A DNA stretch of 28,250 nt from an uncultured Clostridia bacterium (lineage in GTDB: Bacteria; Bacillota_A; Clostridia; TANB77; CAG-508), in the NCBI GenBank assembly GCA_948852375.1, contig CAQOYX010000002.1, forward strand, positions 1 to 28,250. The letters run 5' to 3'. Positions 16,160-24,169 of the stretch are shown piece after piece. Made by a program: the position numbers and the translations under genes. Each line of letters begins with the position of its first letter. Within the stretch, counting starts at the first letter, position 1. The notes beneath the pieces were generated by a model. It searched no databases, was not told where the DNA came from, and saw only the letters and a program-made list of their open reading frames with translations.

Positions 16160-18622
16160 CTATATAATATTTGCAACAACAATACTTTTTGTTATTGTAT
16201 TTCCTGCAATATCTCTAATTGTTACTGTTTGAGTATCATTTTCATCAAATACTTTAGTTAAAGTTGTTTCATCATTTGATAAAGTCCAACCTTCAATTCC
16301 TTGTATTCTTTCATTTGCTTTTATTGTTACTGTTACTGAATCTATTGTTTGTGAAGTTGTTGAATAATTTATTTCAATTTCTGGGTTAGTTTTATCAATA
16401 TTATTAATTTCTATTTTAGCAGTTGATTCATTTCCTGCTATATCTCTTACTGCAACATTAGTATTTGTATTAGCTGAAAATGTTTTACTTAATTGTCTTT
16501 TATCTAAAGATAAATTCCAACCAGATACTGGTTGTATCTCCTCATTAGCTTTTATTGTTACTGTTACATTTTCATTAGTAATTTGAGTATTGCTATATGA
16601 AATCTCTAATTCTGGTTTTGTTGAATCTACTATAATTTTATGAGTTGTAGTTTTTTCGTTTCCAACTTCATCTTTTAAGAATGTATGTAAATAATAAATT
16701 CCATCTTGTTCTACTTTCAATTTTAATGTTTCATTTTCACTCTTAAATGTAGTTGCTCCTTCAAAATTAGCTTTTTCATTTGAAGATAGAATATATTTAC
16801 ATTCTTCTAAATTCAATCCAAATCCAACATCTGAAATTCTAGTTACTACATCAAACTCTTTTGTATTGAATGTATTTTTATTAATTACAGAATCGTTTGG
16901 TTTATCTTGATCAATATTAGAAATAGTTACATCTACAGAAACAGGATTTCCTCCTAAATCATAAAATGTATAAATTGTTCTTCCAATATTTTTGTTAAAC
17001 TCTTTTCTCAAAGTTTTTCCGTTATCATAAACTTCCCAGCCCTCTGTTCCTTTTAGTGTTTCATTAGATTTAATTGTTACAATAACATTTTTGTTTGTGT
17101 GTTCTTTAATATTATATTCTCTTGTAACAACAGGGTTCAAAGTATCACTAATAATTGTTTGTGTTGTTACTCTTTCATTGCCTGCATTGTCAACTAATTG
17201 AATATGTAAATAATAAGTAGAATTCTCTTTTATTGTAAAATATAATGTTTGGTCTTGTTTTGTAAATGTAGCTGCTGAATTAAAGTTGCTTGGAGTATCT
17301 TTACTTTGATTCAATACATATTTACATTTACTTAAATTTAGTCCAGAACCACCTTCATTATCGCTTATGTTAGCTGTTAGAGTAATGTCTATATTTTTAG
17401 AATTATCAATAGGTCTTGTATTAAATACATTTTGAGATAGTTTTGGCTCTACTGGTTCTACTTTATCTATATTATTTATTCTTATATGAGCTTTTATTTT
17501 TCTTCCTACTAAATCTGTAAATTCTACTTCCTCATCTATATTTTTTGAATAAGTTTTTGTAAATACAGTTTTAGTTTTATTTGATTTCCAGTCTGATACT
17601 TCTTGCATTTCTTTGTTTGATGTAATTGTAACCACTACATCTTTATTAGTAATTGCTGTATTTGAATATTTAATATGAAGTGTTGGCATTACTGTATCAA
17701 CAATTAATTTGATTGTGTCTTTTCTTACATTTCCAGCATTGTCCATTGAAATAACATGTAAATAATATACTCCATCATTATCAACTGTTTTTTCTATTAA
17801 TGATGTTAAATCTGTAATTTTAGTATAATTGCTCTCATCTTTCATTTCTTCTTTATTGTCAATTTTATATTTGCAACCATTTAAGTTAATACCTGATTCA
17901 TTATCTGCCATCGTTAATTTAGTTTGAATTTTTTTAGATGCAAATATCGAATCTGATACTTTTGCTACTTGTGGTTTTACTTTGTCGATGTTTTTAATTT
18001 CTATTTTAGTAGTTGCTTTGTTCCCTGCCAAATCATATACTTTAACTTCTTCTGAAGTATTTTCTTTATATTCTTTATAAGCACTCATTCTATCTTCTGC
18101 TAATGTATATCCACTAGTTATATTACTTACTTGCTCATTAAATCTTAATGTTACAATAACATTTTCATTAGTTATATCTTGTTTACTATAAGTAACATTT
18201 ATAGTAGGTGCTGTTTTATCTGTTTGATTATCTATAATAGTAACTGGTTTTTTGTTAATATTGGGATTATATGTATTACCAGAAGGAGTATAAATATCCC
18301 CTTTATAGCCACTTACATTTACTTTAATTAACCCATTTGTATTTTCTTGCTCTAAAGATGAAAATTGATTTGTAACAATTATTAAGTCATCTTCTTCATT
18401 TTCTATTGTTGTTTCATTGTTTTCTATTGAATTAACATTTTCTATATTATTAATATCCATTGATTTATTATCTTTTATATTAGTTGTATTACTTATATTA
18501 TTATCTTTAGTACTATCATCACTTTTATTAAATATGTTTATCATCATAATAGTGCCTAATAGTAGCACTATTATGAGAATAACTACAATTACTTTTTTAT
18601 TAATTCCTTCTGAATTCCCCAT
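16160..18622 (-). CDS. Membrane-anchored surface protein with alternating Ig-like repeats, 820 aa
   Basis: Residues 11-29 form an uncleaved hydrophobic anchor (KKVIVVILIIVLLLGTIMMI), followed by an Asn/Glu/Ile-rich linker to about 130. The rest is built of two repeat types in the order A-B-A-B-A-B-A-A. A units (139-214, 313-388, 497-572, 669-744, 748-820) carry TNENVTVTIKANE, GW and a D(L/I)AGN signature; B units (218-310, 393-494, 577-667) carry CKYxL, YYLH and (D/E)NAGN. These are bacterial Ig-like folds, probably a stalk or adhesin outside the cell. The only three cysteines (250, 433, 608) lie one per B unit. ATG 18622 follows GAGAGGAGT, 20 bases after the adhesin gene, so the two are co-transcribed. 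Confidence 0.85.
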   Translation of the reverse strand: MGNSEGINKKVIVVILIIVLLLGTIMMINIFNKSDDSTKDNNISNTTNIKDNKSMDINNIENVNSIENNETTIENEEDDLIIVTNQFSSLEQENTNGLIKVNVSGYKGDIYTPSGNTYNPNINKKPVTIIDNQTDKTAPTINVTYSKQDITNENVIVTLRFNEQVSNITSGYTLAEDRMSAYKEYKENTSEEVKVYDLAGNKATTKIEIKNIDKVKPQVAKVSDSIFASKKIQTKLTMADNESGINLNGCKYKIDNKEEMKDESNYTKITDLTSLIEKTVDNDGVYYLHVISMDNAGNVRKDTIKLIVDTVMPTLHIKYSNTAITNKDVVVTITSNKEMQEVSDWKSNKTKTVFTKTYSKNIDEEVEFTDLVGRKIKAHIRINNIDKVEPVEPKLSQNVFNTRPIDNSKNIDITLTANISDNEGGSGLNLSKCKYVLNQSKDTPSNFNSAATFTKQDQTLYFTIKENSTYYLHIQLVDNAGNERVTTQTIISDTLNPVVTREYNIKEHTNKNVIVTIKSNETLKGTEGWEVYDNGKTLRKEFNKNIGRTIYTFYDLGGNPVSVDVTISNIDQDKPNDSVINKNTFNTKEFDVVTRISDVGFGLNLEECKYILSSNEKANFEGATTFKSENETLKLKVEQDGIYYLHTFLKDEVGNEKTTTHKIIVDSTKPELEISYSNTQITNENVTVTIKANEEIQPVSGWNLSLDKRQLSKTFSANTNTNVAVRDIAGNESTAKIEINNIDKTNPEIEINYSTTSQTIDSVTVTIKANERIQGIEGWTLSNDETTLTKVFDENDTQTVTIRDIAGNTITKSIVVANII

Positions 18623-18641
18623 TTTGTTACTCCTCTCTTTT

Positions 18642-21600
18642 TTACCTACCTGTTCTAGGTAGTTTTTTAATTTCTAATTCTTTACCATAACTGATAGTTG
18701 TCCATTCATCTCTATCTTCTAGTGGAACATCTAAATATGTTGCTGTTAATGAAACTTCATTAGTCCATTTATCATCAGGCTTAACAGTTGATTTTACTTT
18801 TGCGAACATGAATGGAGTTATTTCTGCTTTAAATCCTACTGGAACTGTACCAAATGATAATCTAAAATCAGTAACATATTCTCCTTCTTTTAATTCAATT
18901 TCTTCAAAATCAACATAGTTATTTACTTTTGAATTTAGGTTTTCTTTAAATAAAACATAATCATCTGTTAAATTAGTTTTATATAATACATTAAAGTTTA
19001 ATTCATGTGAGTAAATTCCTGTGAACAATTTTTTCATTTCAATATAATCTGTAGGTAAGTTATCTGTCATAGTGAAATTGTCTACTGGTACATTAGAATT
19101 GTTAGCAACTGTATTGAAGTCATAACGAATTTCATCATTTGGTTGTGCCTGGATAATTCCTGTTTTTTCTACTTCAATTTTTGCTTCTGCTGGTTTGTTT
19201 TTTATATCTATAATAACTTTTTGTCCATTCTCTGTTATTTCAAATACATCAGGTTCTTCTTTCTTTACATAAAAATCTGGACATTTTGTTTCCCACAAAT
19301 AATAAGTGCCTTTATCAAGCATAATATCTTCACTAAATTTTCCATTTTTATCGGTTACTAAGGTTAATAAAACATTATCTTCTGAATCTCTTAATTCAAA
19401 TTCAACACCCTCTAATGGCATACCTGCTGGATCTCTATTCAATGTATTGTCTTCTAATACCGTTTTATTTATATTTAAAAATCCAACTGGAACTGGTTCA
19501 TTAGTAAAATTAAAGTATTTATTATCTTCATTTTTGTCTATTGTAAAATATACTGGTTCTTCATTAAGTATCCAGTCCTCATTTACCCAAGTTTCTTTGA
19601 TACAATAGCTTCCTTTTCCAAGAACTACTTTATTAGTTGTTCCATCCTTTGTGGTAGTTAATGTTGCAACTTCTTTATTATCTTCAACATTGTAAATCTT
19701 ATAAATTGCACCAACAACAGGCTCACCTTTTTTTACATCATTTTTATAGTTGTAATCTGCTGCTGTTTTTGTAACTTGAACTTCTCCAGCTTCTTCTGGA
19801 ATGTCTTTTAAACTAATTTTAATAGATTCTTCGTTTTTATCTAATGAAAAATATTTTTCTTCATCATTTACCTTAAATCCGATTTGGAGCTGAAATTTCA
19901 TAGCATTTGTAATTTCCTAAAGCAAGTTCTATATCATTACTTGTAAAGTTTGGTTCATTAATTTCGCCTTTTTCATTCGTTGTAACATCAATATGCCAAT
20001 CTTTGTCTAGGGATTCAATTCTATATGTAGCATTAGCAACTGGTTGTCCTTCAATATGTCCTGTCCATAAATTATTCCCTCCACTTACTTTTTTAAGATT
20101 AACATATCCACCTTCTTCAGACCTATTTTGCACATCTAAATTAACTACTGCTTCATTTTCTCCAACAGTAAAATAGTGTTTCGTTTCATCTTTGTGGAAA
20201 TATGGTGCTGGTTCTATTTCCTGCATATAATAATCGCCTAGTTTTAGCTTATATCTATTGAAAATCATACCGTCTGCTCCACTTTTTTTGATTGCTTTTT
20301 CTCCATTAAAGTCTACTATTGTTCCATCTAAATTATAGATTCCATATGTTGCACCAGCAACTGGATCATTTACTTTATGACCTGTCCAAACATTATTAAG
20401 ACTAGCTGTTTTTTTAGCAGAAAAATATCCACCTTCTACAACACTTTCTTTTACCTTAAAATTAGACACTTCTCCATGATATGTAATTTCAAATTCATAT
20501 ACCTTAGAATCTTTTTTGAAAAAATTAGGGCTATTGGTTTCTTGAATAGTATATCGGCCAATAGGTAATGATAGTTGTGCTTTTCCCTCTTGGTTTGTAA
20601 TAACTGTTTTTACAACTTCTCCAGCTAAATTCTTAATAGTGTATTCAGCACCTGGTACAGCACTTCCTACAACATTACCAGTCCAAATATTATTTTTTGC
20701 ACTAACCTTTTCTAAATCGAATTTTCCTTCTGCTTTTACTTCTAATGTTGCTACTCCTGAACTATCTCCATATGGATCAAAAGTAACTAGGTAATTTTGC
20801 CATTCATCACTAGGACTTTTTCCAAAAAATACAGGATATGTTTTACATTTTGCTTGAACACTTACAATACCATTTAAATCTGTTCTTAAATTTGTTTTTT
20901 GCACTAATATTTTAAATGTTTCTCCAGCATTAAATGTAGTTCTTGGATTATTATTCATATCTGTTACAACAGTACCTTCTGGAAATCCTGCTATATTAGT
21001 AACTGTATAATTTCCCATTTGTACACTACTTGATACTGAATAAGTTTGAGAATAATAATTAGAATTACTATCTTGTGTAAAATCCCCTTGTTTGCTTATT
21101 GTTACTCTAGCATCTCCTGGTGTTTCTGTTCCATTTCTACCAATATTAACCAATCTATCAATAGCATTAAGTATTTTCTCTCCTCTTTCATCTCCTGCAT
21201 GATAAAAAGATCTTACATCAGTATCTCTTATTATGCTATAAATCGCATGTTTTGTCGCAACAAAAGCATCATCGTTATTGTCTACTCCAATTTCTGCTGC
21301 TGTTTTATATGGATAACCGTTTACTGCTACTCTCCACACTCTAACATCATTCATAATATTATCTATTGAAACACTATAGTTTGGTATATCTGGTCCTACT
21401 CCATCTCGTTCAGGGTTCAAACAATAGGCTGGATAATATTGTCCATTTGGTGCTTGATATTGTACATAACTAACAGTTACATAGTACCACATATTGTTAT
21501 GCCAATATTGCAAGTGATGTCCACAGTCGTGGTCATAAATAATATTAGCTTCTTTAATTTCTGTTGCTGCTAGTGATACATTTTGAAAAACTGGTAATAA

Positions 21601-21651
21601 ATACATAATAATTAAAAGTACACATACTACTTTTTTTAATGTTTTTTTCAT
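18642..21651 (-). CDS. Thioester-domain / SpaA-like repeat surface adhesin, 1002 aa, requiring a +1 frameshift
   Basis: The protein has a signal peptide (1-29: KKTLKKVVCVLLIIMYLLP, then NVSLAA). Residues 35-175 resemble a surface thioester domain with YCLNP (Cys77) and ATKHAIYSI. Five SpaA/Cna-B-like modules follow (about 303-405, 406-512, 513-621, 622-721, 722-820), each with a Lys near the start, a central Glu and a final Asn or Asp, as used for isopeptide bonds. A further module and LPRTGR end the chain. The first frame stops after 592 codons; at codon 591 it reads AAT CGG ATT TAA. Omitting the C gives APNGFK, the usual end of such a module, and joins the second frame. The nearby sortase probably handles the LPRTG motif. 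Confidence 0.82.
19878..19881 (-). other. Putative +1 recoding site (CGGA)
   Basis: The minus strand reads CCA AAT CGG ATT TAA. The stop comes one codon after CGG. Omitting the C gives CCA AAT GGA TTT AAG (PNGFK), matching the conserved Ala-Pro-x-Gly-aromatic end of Cna-B/SpaA modules. Confidence 0.65.
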
Positions 21652-21680
21652 TTTAATAAAACCTCCCTCATCTCATATAT

Positions 21681-21748
21681 TTAAGTAATTTTCTTACTTA
21701 AATAAAAAGCCAACAGCTCAAAGCATTGCTTTGTCTATTGACTTTTTT
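21681..21748 (-). terminator. Leader attenuator hairpins upstream of adhesin gene
   Basis: In transcript sense AAAAAGTCAATAG and CTGTTGGCTTTTT (two G-U pairs) enclose CAAAGC-AAT-GCTTTG, giving a long stem followed by a T-rich tract (21704-21748). A second small hairpin, TTAAGTAA with TTACTTAA (21681-21701), follows before the GGGAGG ribosome site. The first lies directly after the predicted transcription start, as in the radical SAM leader. Confidence 0.65.
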
Positions 21749-21757
21749 GATGTTACC

Positions 21758-21803
21758 ATTATATAGGGGAGATTTTATATAATCAATTCCCAAATTTTTC
21801 CCT
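21758..21803 (-). promoter_or_regulatory. Promoter B with conserved upstream box
   Basis: The minus strand holds TTGATT (21781-21786), a 17-base spacer and TATAAT (21758-21763). The 21-base box at 21783-21803 is identical to that of promoter A and overlaps the -35 in the same way. CCCCTATATA is also shared, but lies 10 bases further from the box than in promoter A. Confidence 0.75.
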
Positions 21804-21820
21804 CATCAAAATTATGTGGC

Positions 21821-22594
21821 TTAAATGATATATGCTTCTGTGTACATGTAATTTCCATTAAGATAATAATCCCTTGCATAAATCCTGATTGTTCCAAATT
21901 TGTTTATTATCATATTTTTTACCCTATTGTTTGTATAAGTAAATTGGTTCGTTTGAGTTACTATACTCTCATCAATTACGATAGTATAGCCATATTGTTT
22001 CATATAAGTAGATTCATTATTTTTAATATCTTGTTTAATTTTTTCTGTTATAGTTGCATTATATTTATATGTGTGAACATCTTTCTTAGGTTCTTCTTTT
22101 ACTTTTGGTGGTTCTACCTCTGGTGCTTTATTAGTATCTTCTTTTTTTACAGGATTCGTTGGTACTGTACTAGTAGTTGTTGTGACAGTTGGATTTTCTA
22201 CTTTTTCCTGTTTAGGTGTTTCTTGTTTATTTTTATTAACAGTTACATCTTTTTTATCATTATTTACTACTGATGTACTTTTTGTATTCGCTTTTATTTC
22301 TTCTTTTGCTTTTTCTTGAACAACTGGAATTTCTTCGTTAGTAGATATATTTTCTTCTGGAGTATTTTCAACTTCTGTTTCCATTTCTTTTTCTGAAATA
22401 TCTACAACAATTTCTTCATCTTGTGTTTCTTCTTTAGGATTTTGACTTTCTTCAAAAACTTCAGTAGCTACACCTGGAGCTTCTTTACTTTCTGAAATAA
22501 GATACATTCCCCCTACAGTTAATAAAATAATAACACCTACAATAATGGTAATAATTAAACTACCTTTTAAAATTTTCTTGCCTTGCTTCTTCAT
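21821..22594 (-). CDS. Membrane-anchored surface protein, 257 aa
   Basis: The protein starts at ATG 22594 (KKQGKKILKG) behind AAAGGAG; an in-frame GTG at 22603 overlaps that site and is less likely. A hydrophobic segment (about 12-33: SLIITIIVGVIILLTVGGMY) is followed by a long Glu/Lys/Pro/Thr-rich spacer (about 40-170), which suits passage through a thick cell wall. The last 80 residues form a compact unit (YKYNATITEKIKQDI, then NQFTYTNNRVKNMI, INKFGTIRIYARDYYLNG, MYTEAYII) that I cannot name. It lies between the sortase and its likely adhesin substrate, behind a terminator, and is probably displayed on the cell surface. It lacks an LPxTG motif and an acidic tail. Confidence 0.8.
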   Translation of the reverse strand: MKKQGKKILKGSLIITIIVGVIILLTVGGMYLISESKEAPGVATEVFEESQNPKEETQDEEIVVDISEKEMETEVENTPEENISTNEEIPVVQEKAKEEIKANTKSTSVVNNDKKDVTVNKNKQETPKQEKVENPTVTTTTSTVPTNPVKKEDTNKAPEVEPPKVKEEPKKDVHTYKYNATITEKIKQDIKNNESTYMKQYGYTIVIDESIVTQTNQFTYTNNRVKNMIINKFGTIRIYARDYYLNGNYMYTEAYII

Positions 22595-22615
22595 AGCAAT
22601 CACTCCTTTGACTAT

Positions 22616-22644
22616 TTAATTTCGAGTTTCCTCTTAATTGACAA
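22616..22644 (-). promoter_or_regulatory. Weak promoter candidate for the 257-aa surface protein
   Basis: TTGTCA (22639-22644) and AATTAA (22616-22621) are spaced by 17 bases on the minus strand, directly after the terminator. The -10 match is poor. A promoter is expected here because the terminator separates this gene from the sortase. The shared 21-base box is absent. Confidence 0.3.
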
Positions 22645-22657
22645 AAATGTATAAATG

Positions 22658-22710
22658 AAAAACTGTAAAGGTTAGGCAAAGCCTATTCATTTTAACCTTT
22701 ACAGTTTTTT
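22658..22710. terminator. Strong bidirectional intrinsic terminator
   Basis: A perfect 17-bp inverted repeat, AAAAACTGTAAAGGTTA (22658-22674) and its complement (22693-22709), surrounds an 18-base loop holding a small GGC/GCC stem. T runs on both strands allow it to stop transcription in either direction. It lies after the sortase gene. Confidence 0.9.
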
Positions 22711-22764
22711 GTTTATACAATATACTTTCAAAGGGAGGAAAATCGTAATTAGTCAAAGCAAGGC

Positions 22765-23307
22765 TTATTGCTTACTTGCTATTACACATAATCTTTTTTC
22801 TCTTTGATTTTTTATACAAGTTATCATTGTTATTTGATCTTCTTCTGTTGGATTTAATACTGTTAAATCTGTTTCACTTATTTCTTTTATTTCAGATATG
22901 TAATATTCTTGTGTTTCATATTTTGTTATATATTCAACTTTATCTCCTTTTTTTACTTCATTTAATCTTTCAAAAAAGTTTTGATTATATCCTCTGTTAT
23001 GTGCTGCAAAGCATATGTTACCGCTGAAATATGGTGTATCTTTAAAATGCCCTATTCCTGTTTTTAGAATACTTAATTCTGTTCCATCTTTTATAGGACC
23101 ATTTAATCCAATACTATCTATTTTTAAATGTCCTATTACATCTGTATTTTCTTCTGCTAATATCGTTTCAGTTTTTTCGTCTATTACCTCTTCTATAATC
23201 TCATTTTCAGTTTTGCTATTATTATTTCTATTAATTAGCAAATATGTTCCTATTCCTCCAAGTATAACAATTAATATAATAGCAAAAATCATAATTTTCT
23301 TTTTCAT
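22765..23307 (-). CDS. Small membrane-anchored sortase (class D-like), 180 aa
   Basis: This is a sortase transpeptidase that would cleave LPxTG-like sorting signals outside the membrane and join proteins to the wall or to one another. Residues 5-26 form the N-terminal anchor. The core begins with IGHLKIDSIGLNGPIKDG. The catalytic His is H103 (CFAAHNRG), the Cys is C164 (TMITC), and the Arg is R172 (REKRLCV), so the active site is complete. Its 180-residue length and TxxTC motif fit a short class D-type enzyme, but the class call is from memory. The start overlaps the upstream stop as ATGA. It is the first gene of the surface cassette; the LPRTG adhesin at 18642-21651 is the obvious candidate substrate. 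Confidence 0.9.
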   Translation of the reverse strand: MKKKIMIFAIILIVILGGIGTYLLINRNNNSKTENEIIEEVIDEKTETILAEENTDVIGHLKIDSIGLNGPIKDGTELSILKTGIGHFKDTPYFSGNICFAAHNRGYNQNFFERLNEVKKGDKVEYITKYETQEYYISEIKEISETDLTVLNPTEEDQITMITCIKNQREKRLCVIASKQ

Positions 23308-23822
23308 AAAACTTCATCCTCCTCTTTTTCTCCTTTTATACCTACTACTAAATATCTTCCAGTATCTAATTTAATTTTGTATCTTTCTTCTATTTTTCTA
23401 TAATCATCTTTTGTATAAATCTCTTTTGTTAGCATGTCCTTTAATTCTTCATAATTAAAACAATTGTTAATTAGTTCTTCATTACTGTAGTATTGATTTG
23501 TAATATCTTTAATTTTATCTTTAAACTGTTTAAGATTTTTGCATTTAATTTCTTTATAAATATTTAAATTCAATTTAATATTCTCATTGCTTTTATTTAT
23601 ATATAAGTTTTCCATATTTAATAATAAATTTGAGTATTTACTATTATCTAATAATTTTTCTAAGTCTTGTTGTAAATCACCATATGCTCCAGATGTAATT
23701 GTTTCATTTGTTATGTCAAAATCAATATTTTCATTAGTAACAATTATTTTCAATTCTTTAAGGTTTAAAATTATAAATTTGTTTATATTGTAATCGTAAT
23801 TAATATCGAATCTTTTATTCAA
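23304..23822 (-). CDS. Hypothetical acidic-tail protein, 172 aa, TTG start
   Basis: Not recognised. The start is best placed at TTG 23822 (NKRFDINYDYNINKF), nine bases behind GAGGAGG, which lies in the glutamate tail of the upstream gene; a reading from ATG 23840 would put the ribosome site inside the coding sequence. The protein is Asn/Leu/Ile-rich. The second half is helical (ELKDMLTKEIYTKDDYRKIE), followed by a beta-like end (TGRYLVVGIKGEKEEDEVL), which forms the acidic tail. Its stop overlaps the sortase start, so the surface cassette is at least partly coupled to the upstream unknown-gene operon. Confidence 0.75.
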   Translation of the reverse strand: MNKRFDINYDYNINKFIILNLKELKIIVTNENIDFDITNETITSGAYGDLQQDLEKLLDNSKYSNLLLNMENLYINKSNENIKLNLNIYKEIKCKNLKQFKDKIKDITNQYYSNEELINNCFNYEELKDMLTKEIYTKDDYRKIEERYKIKLDTGRYLVVGIKGEKEEDEVL

Positions 23823-24168
23823 TTTCTTCTTCCTCCTCATCTACCTCTTCTTCTAAACTTTCAAAAGATCCTATTCCGATTGCAGCATCTAGTATTTCTG
23901 TTGCTTTTGCTTTTTCTAATGTATCTAATGTGACATCTCCATCTGTATATGCTTTTACAATTTCATCTGCTACTGTTATATTGCTTGTTTCTGTCGAATT
24001 TTCTGAACATACATAATCTATAACTACAAATAATCTATTTTGCTCTTCTTCTGTAAATTTTTTTTCACTTGCACTTCTTATAGCATTAATATATTGAAAA
24101 TCCTGCAAATGAATTCTTTGTTGTGGTGTTAATTGGTCATATAATTCAAATTCTAATCTTTTTGACAT
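23815..24168 (-). CDS. Hypothetical acidic-tail protein, 117 aa
   Basis: Not recognised. I chose ATG 24168 (SKRLEFELYDQLTPQQRIHL) because GAGGAA lies just upstream and the preceding stop ends one base before; the longer frame from 24192 would overlap that gene. The sequence is mostly helical, with KFTEEEQNRLFVVIDYVC, TVADEIVKAYTDGDVTLDTL and KATEILDAAIGIGSFESL. It ends in LEEEVDEEEEEIE, one of the longest glutamate tails here. The tail's codons contain GAGGAGGAAGAAG, the ribosome site of the next gene. Confidence 0.78.
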   Translation of the reverse strand: MSKRLEFELYDQLTPQQRIHLQDFQYINAIRSASEKKFTEEEQNRLFVVIDYVCSENSTETSNITVADEIVKAYTDGDVTLDTLEKAKATEILDAAIGIGSFESLEEEVDEEEEEIE

Positions 24169-24169
24169 A

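Noticed and set aside
16160..18622. Diversity-generating or CRISPR-like repeat region
   Set aside because: The repeats are long, diverged protein repeats without spacers, a template repeat or a reverse transcriptase.
18622..18642. AGG as a second frameshift codon at the LPRTGR end
   Set aside because: AGG is read as normal Arg elsewhere in the window (for example in the 405-aa gene), and the next gene has its own good ribosome site, so a general AGG shift is not supported.
9629..19881. Simple reassignment of CGG to another amino acid such as Trp or Gln
   Set aside because: Reading CGG as any amino acid keeps the zero frame, which meets a stop within one to nine codons at all four sites; only a frame change restores the proteins.
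22658..22710. Transposon end or attachment site
   Set aside because: The perfect inverted repeat with T runs on both sides and its place after the sortase stop fit a bidirectional terminator; no transposase or direct repeats flank it.
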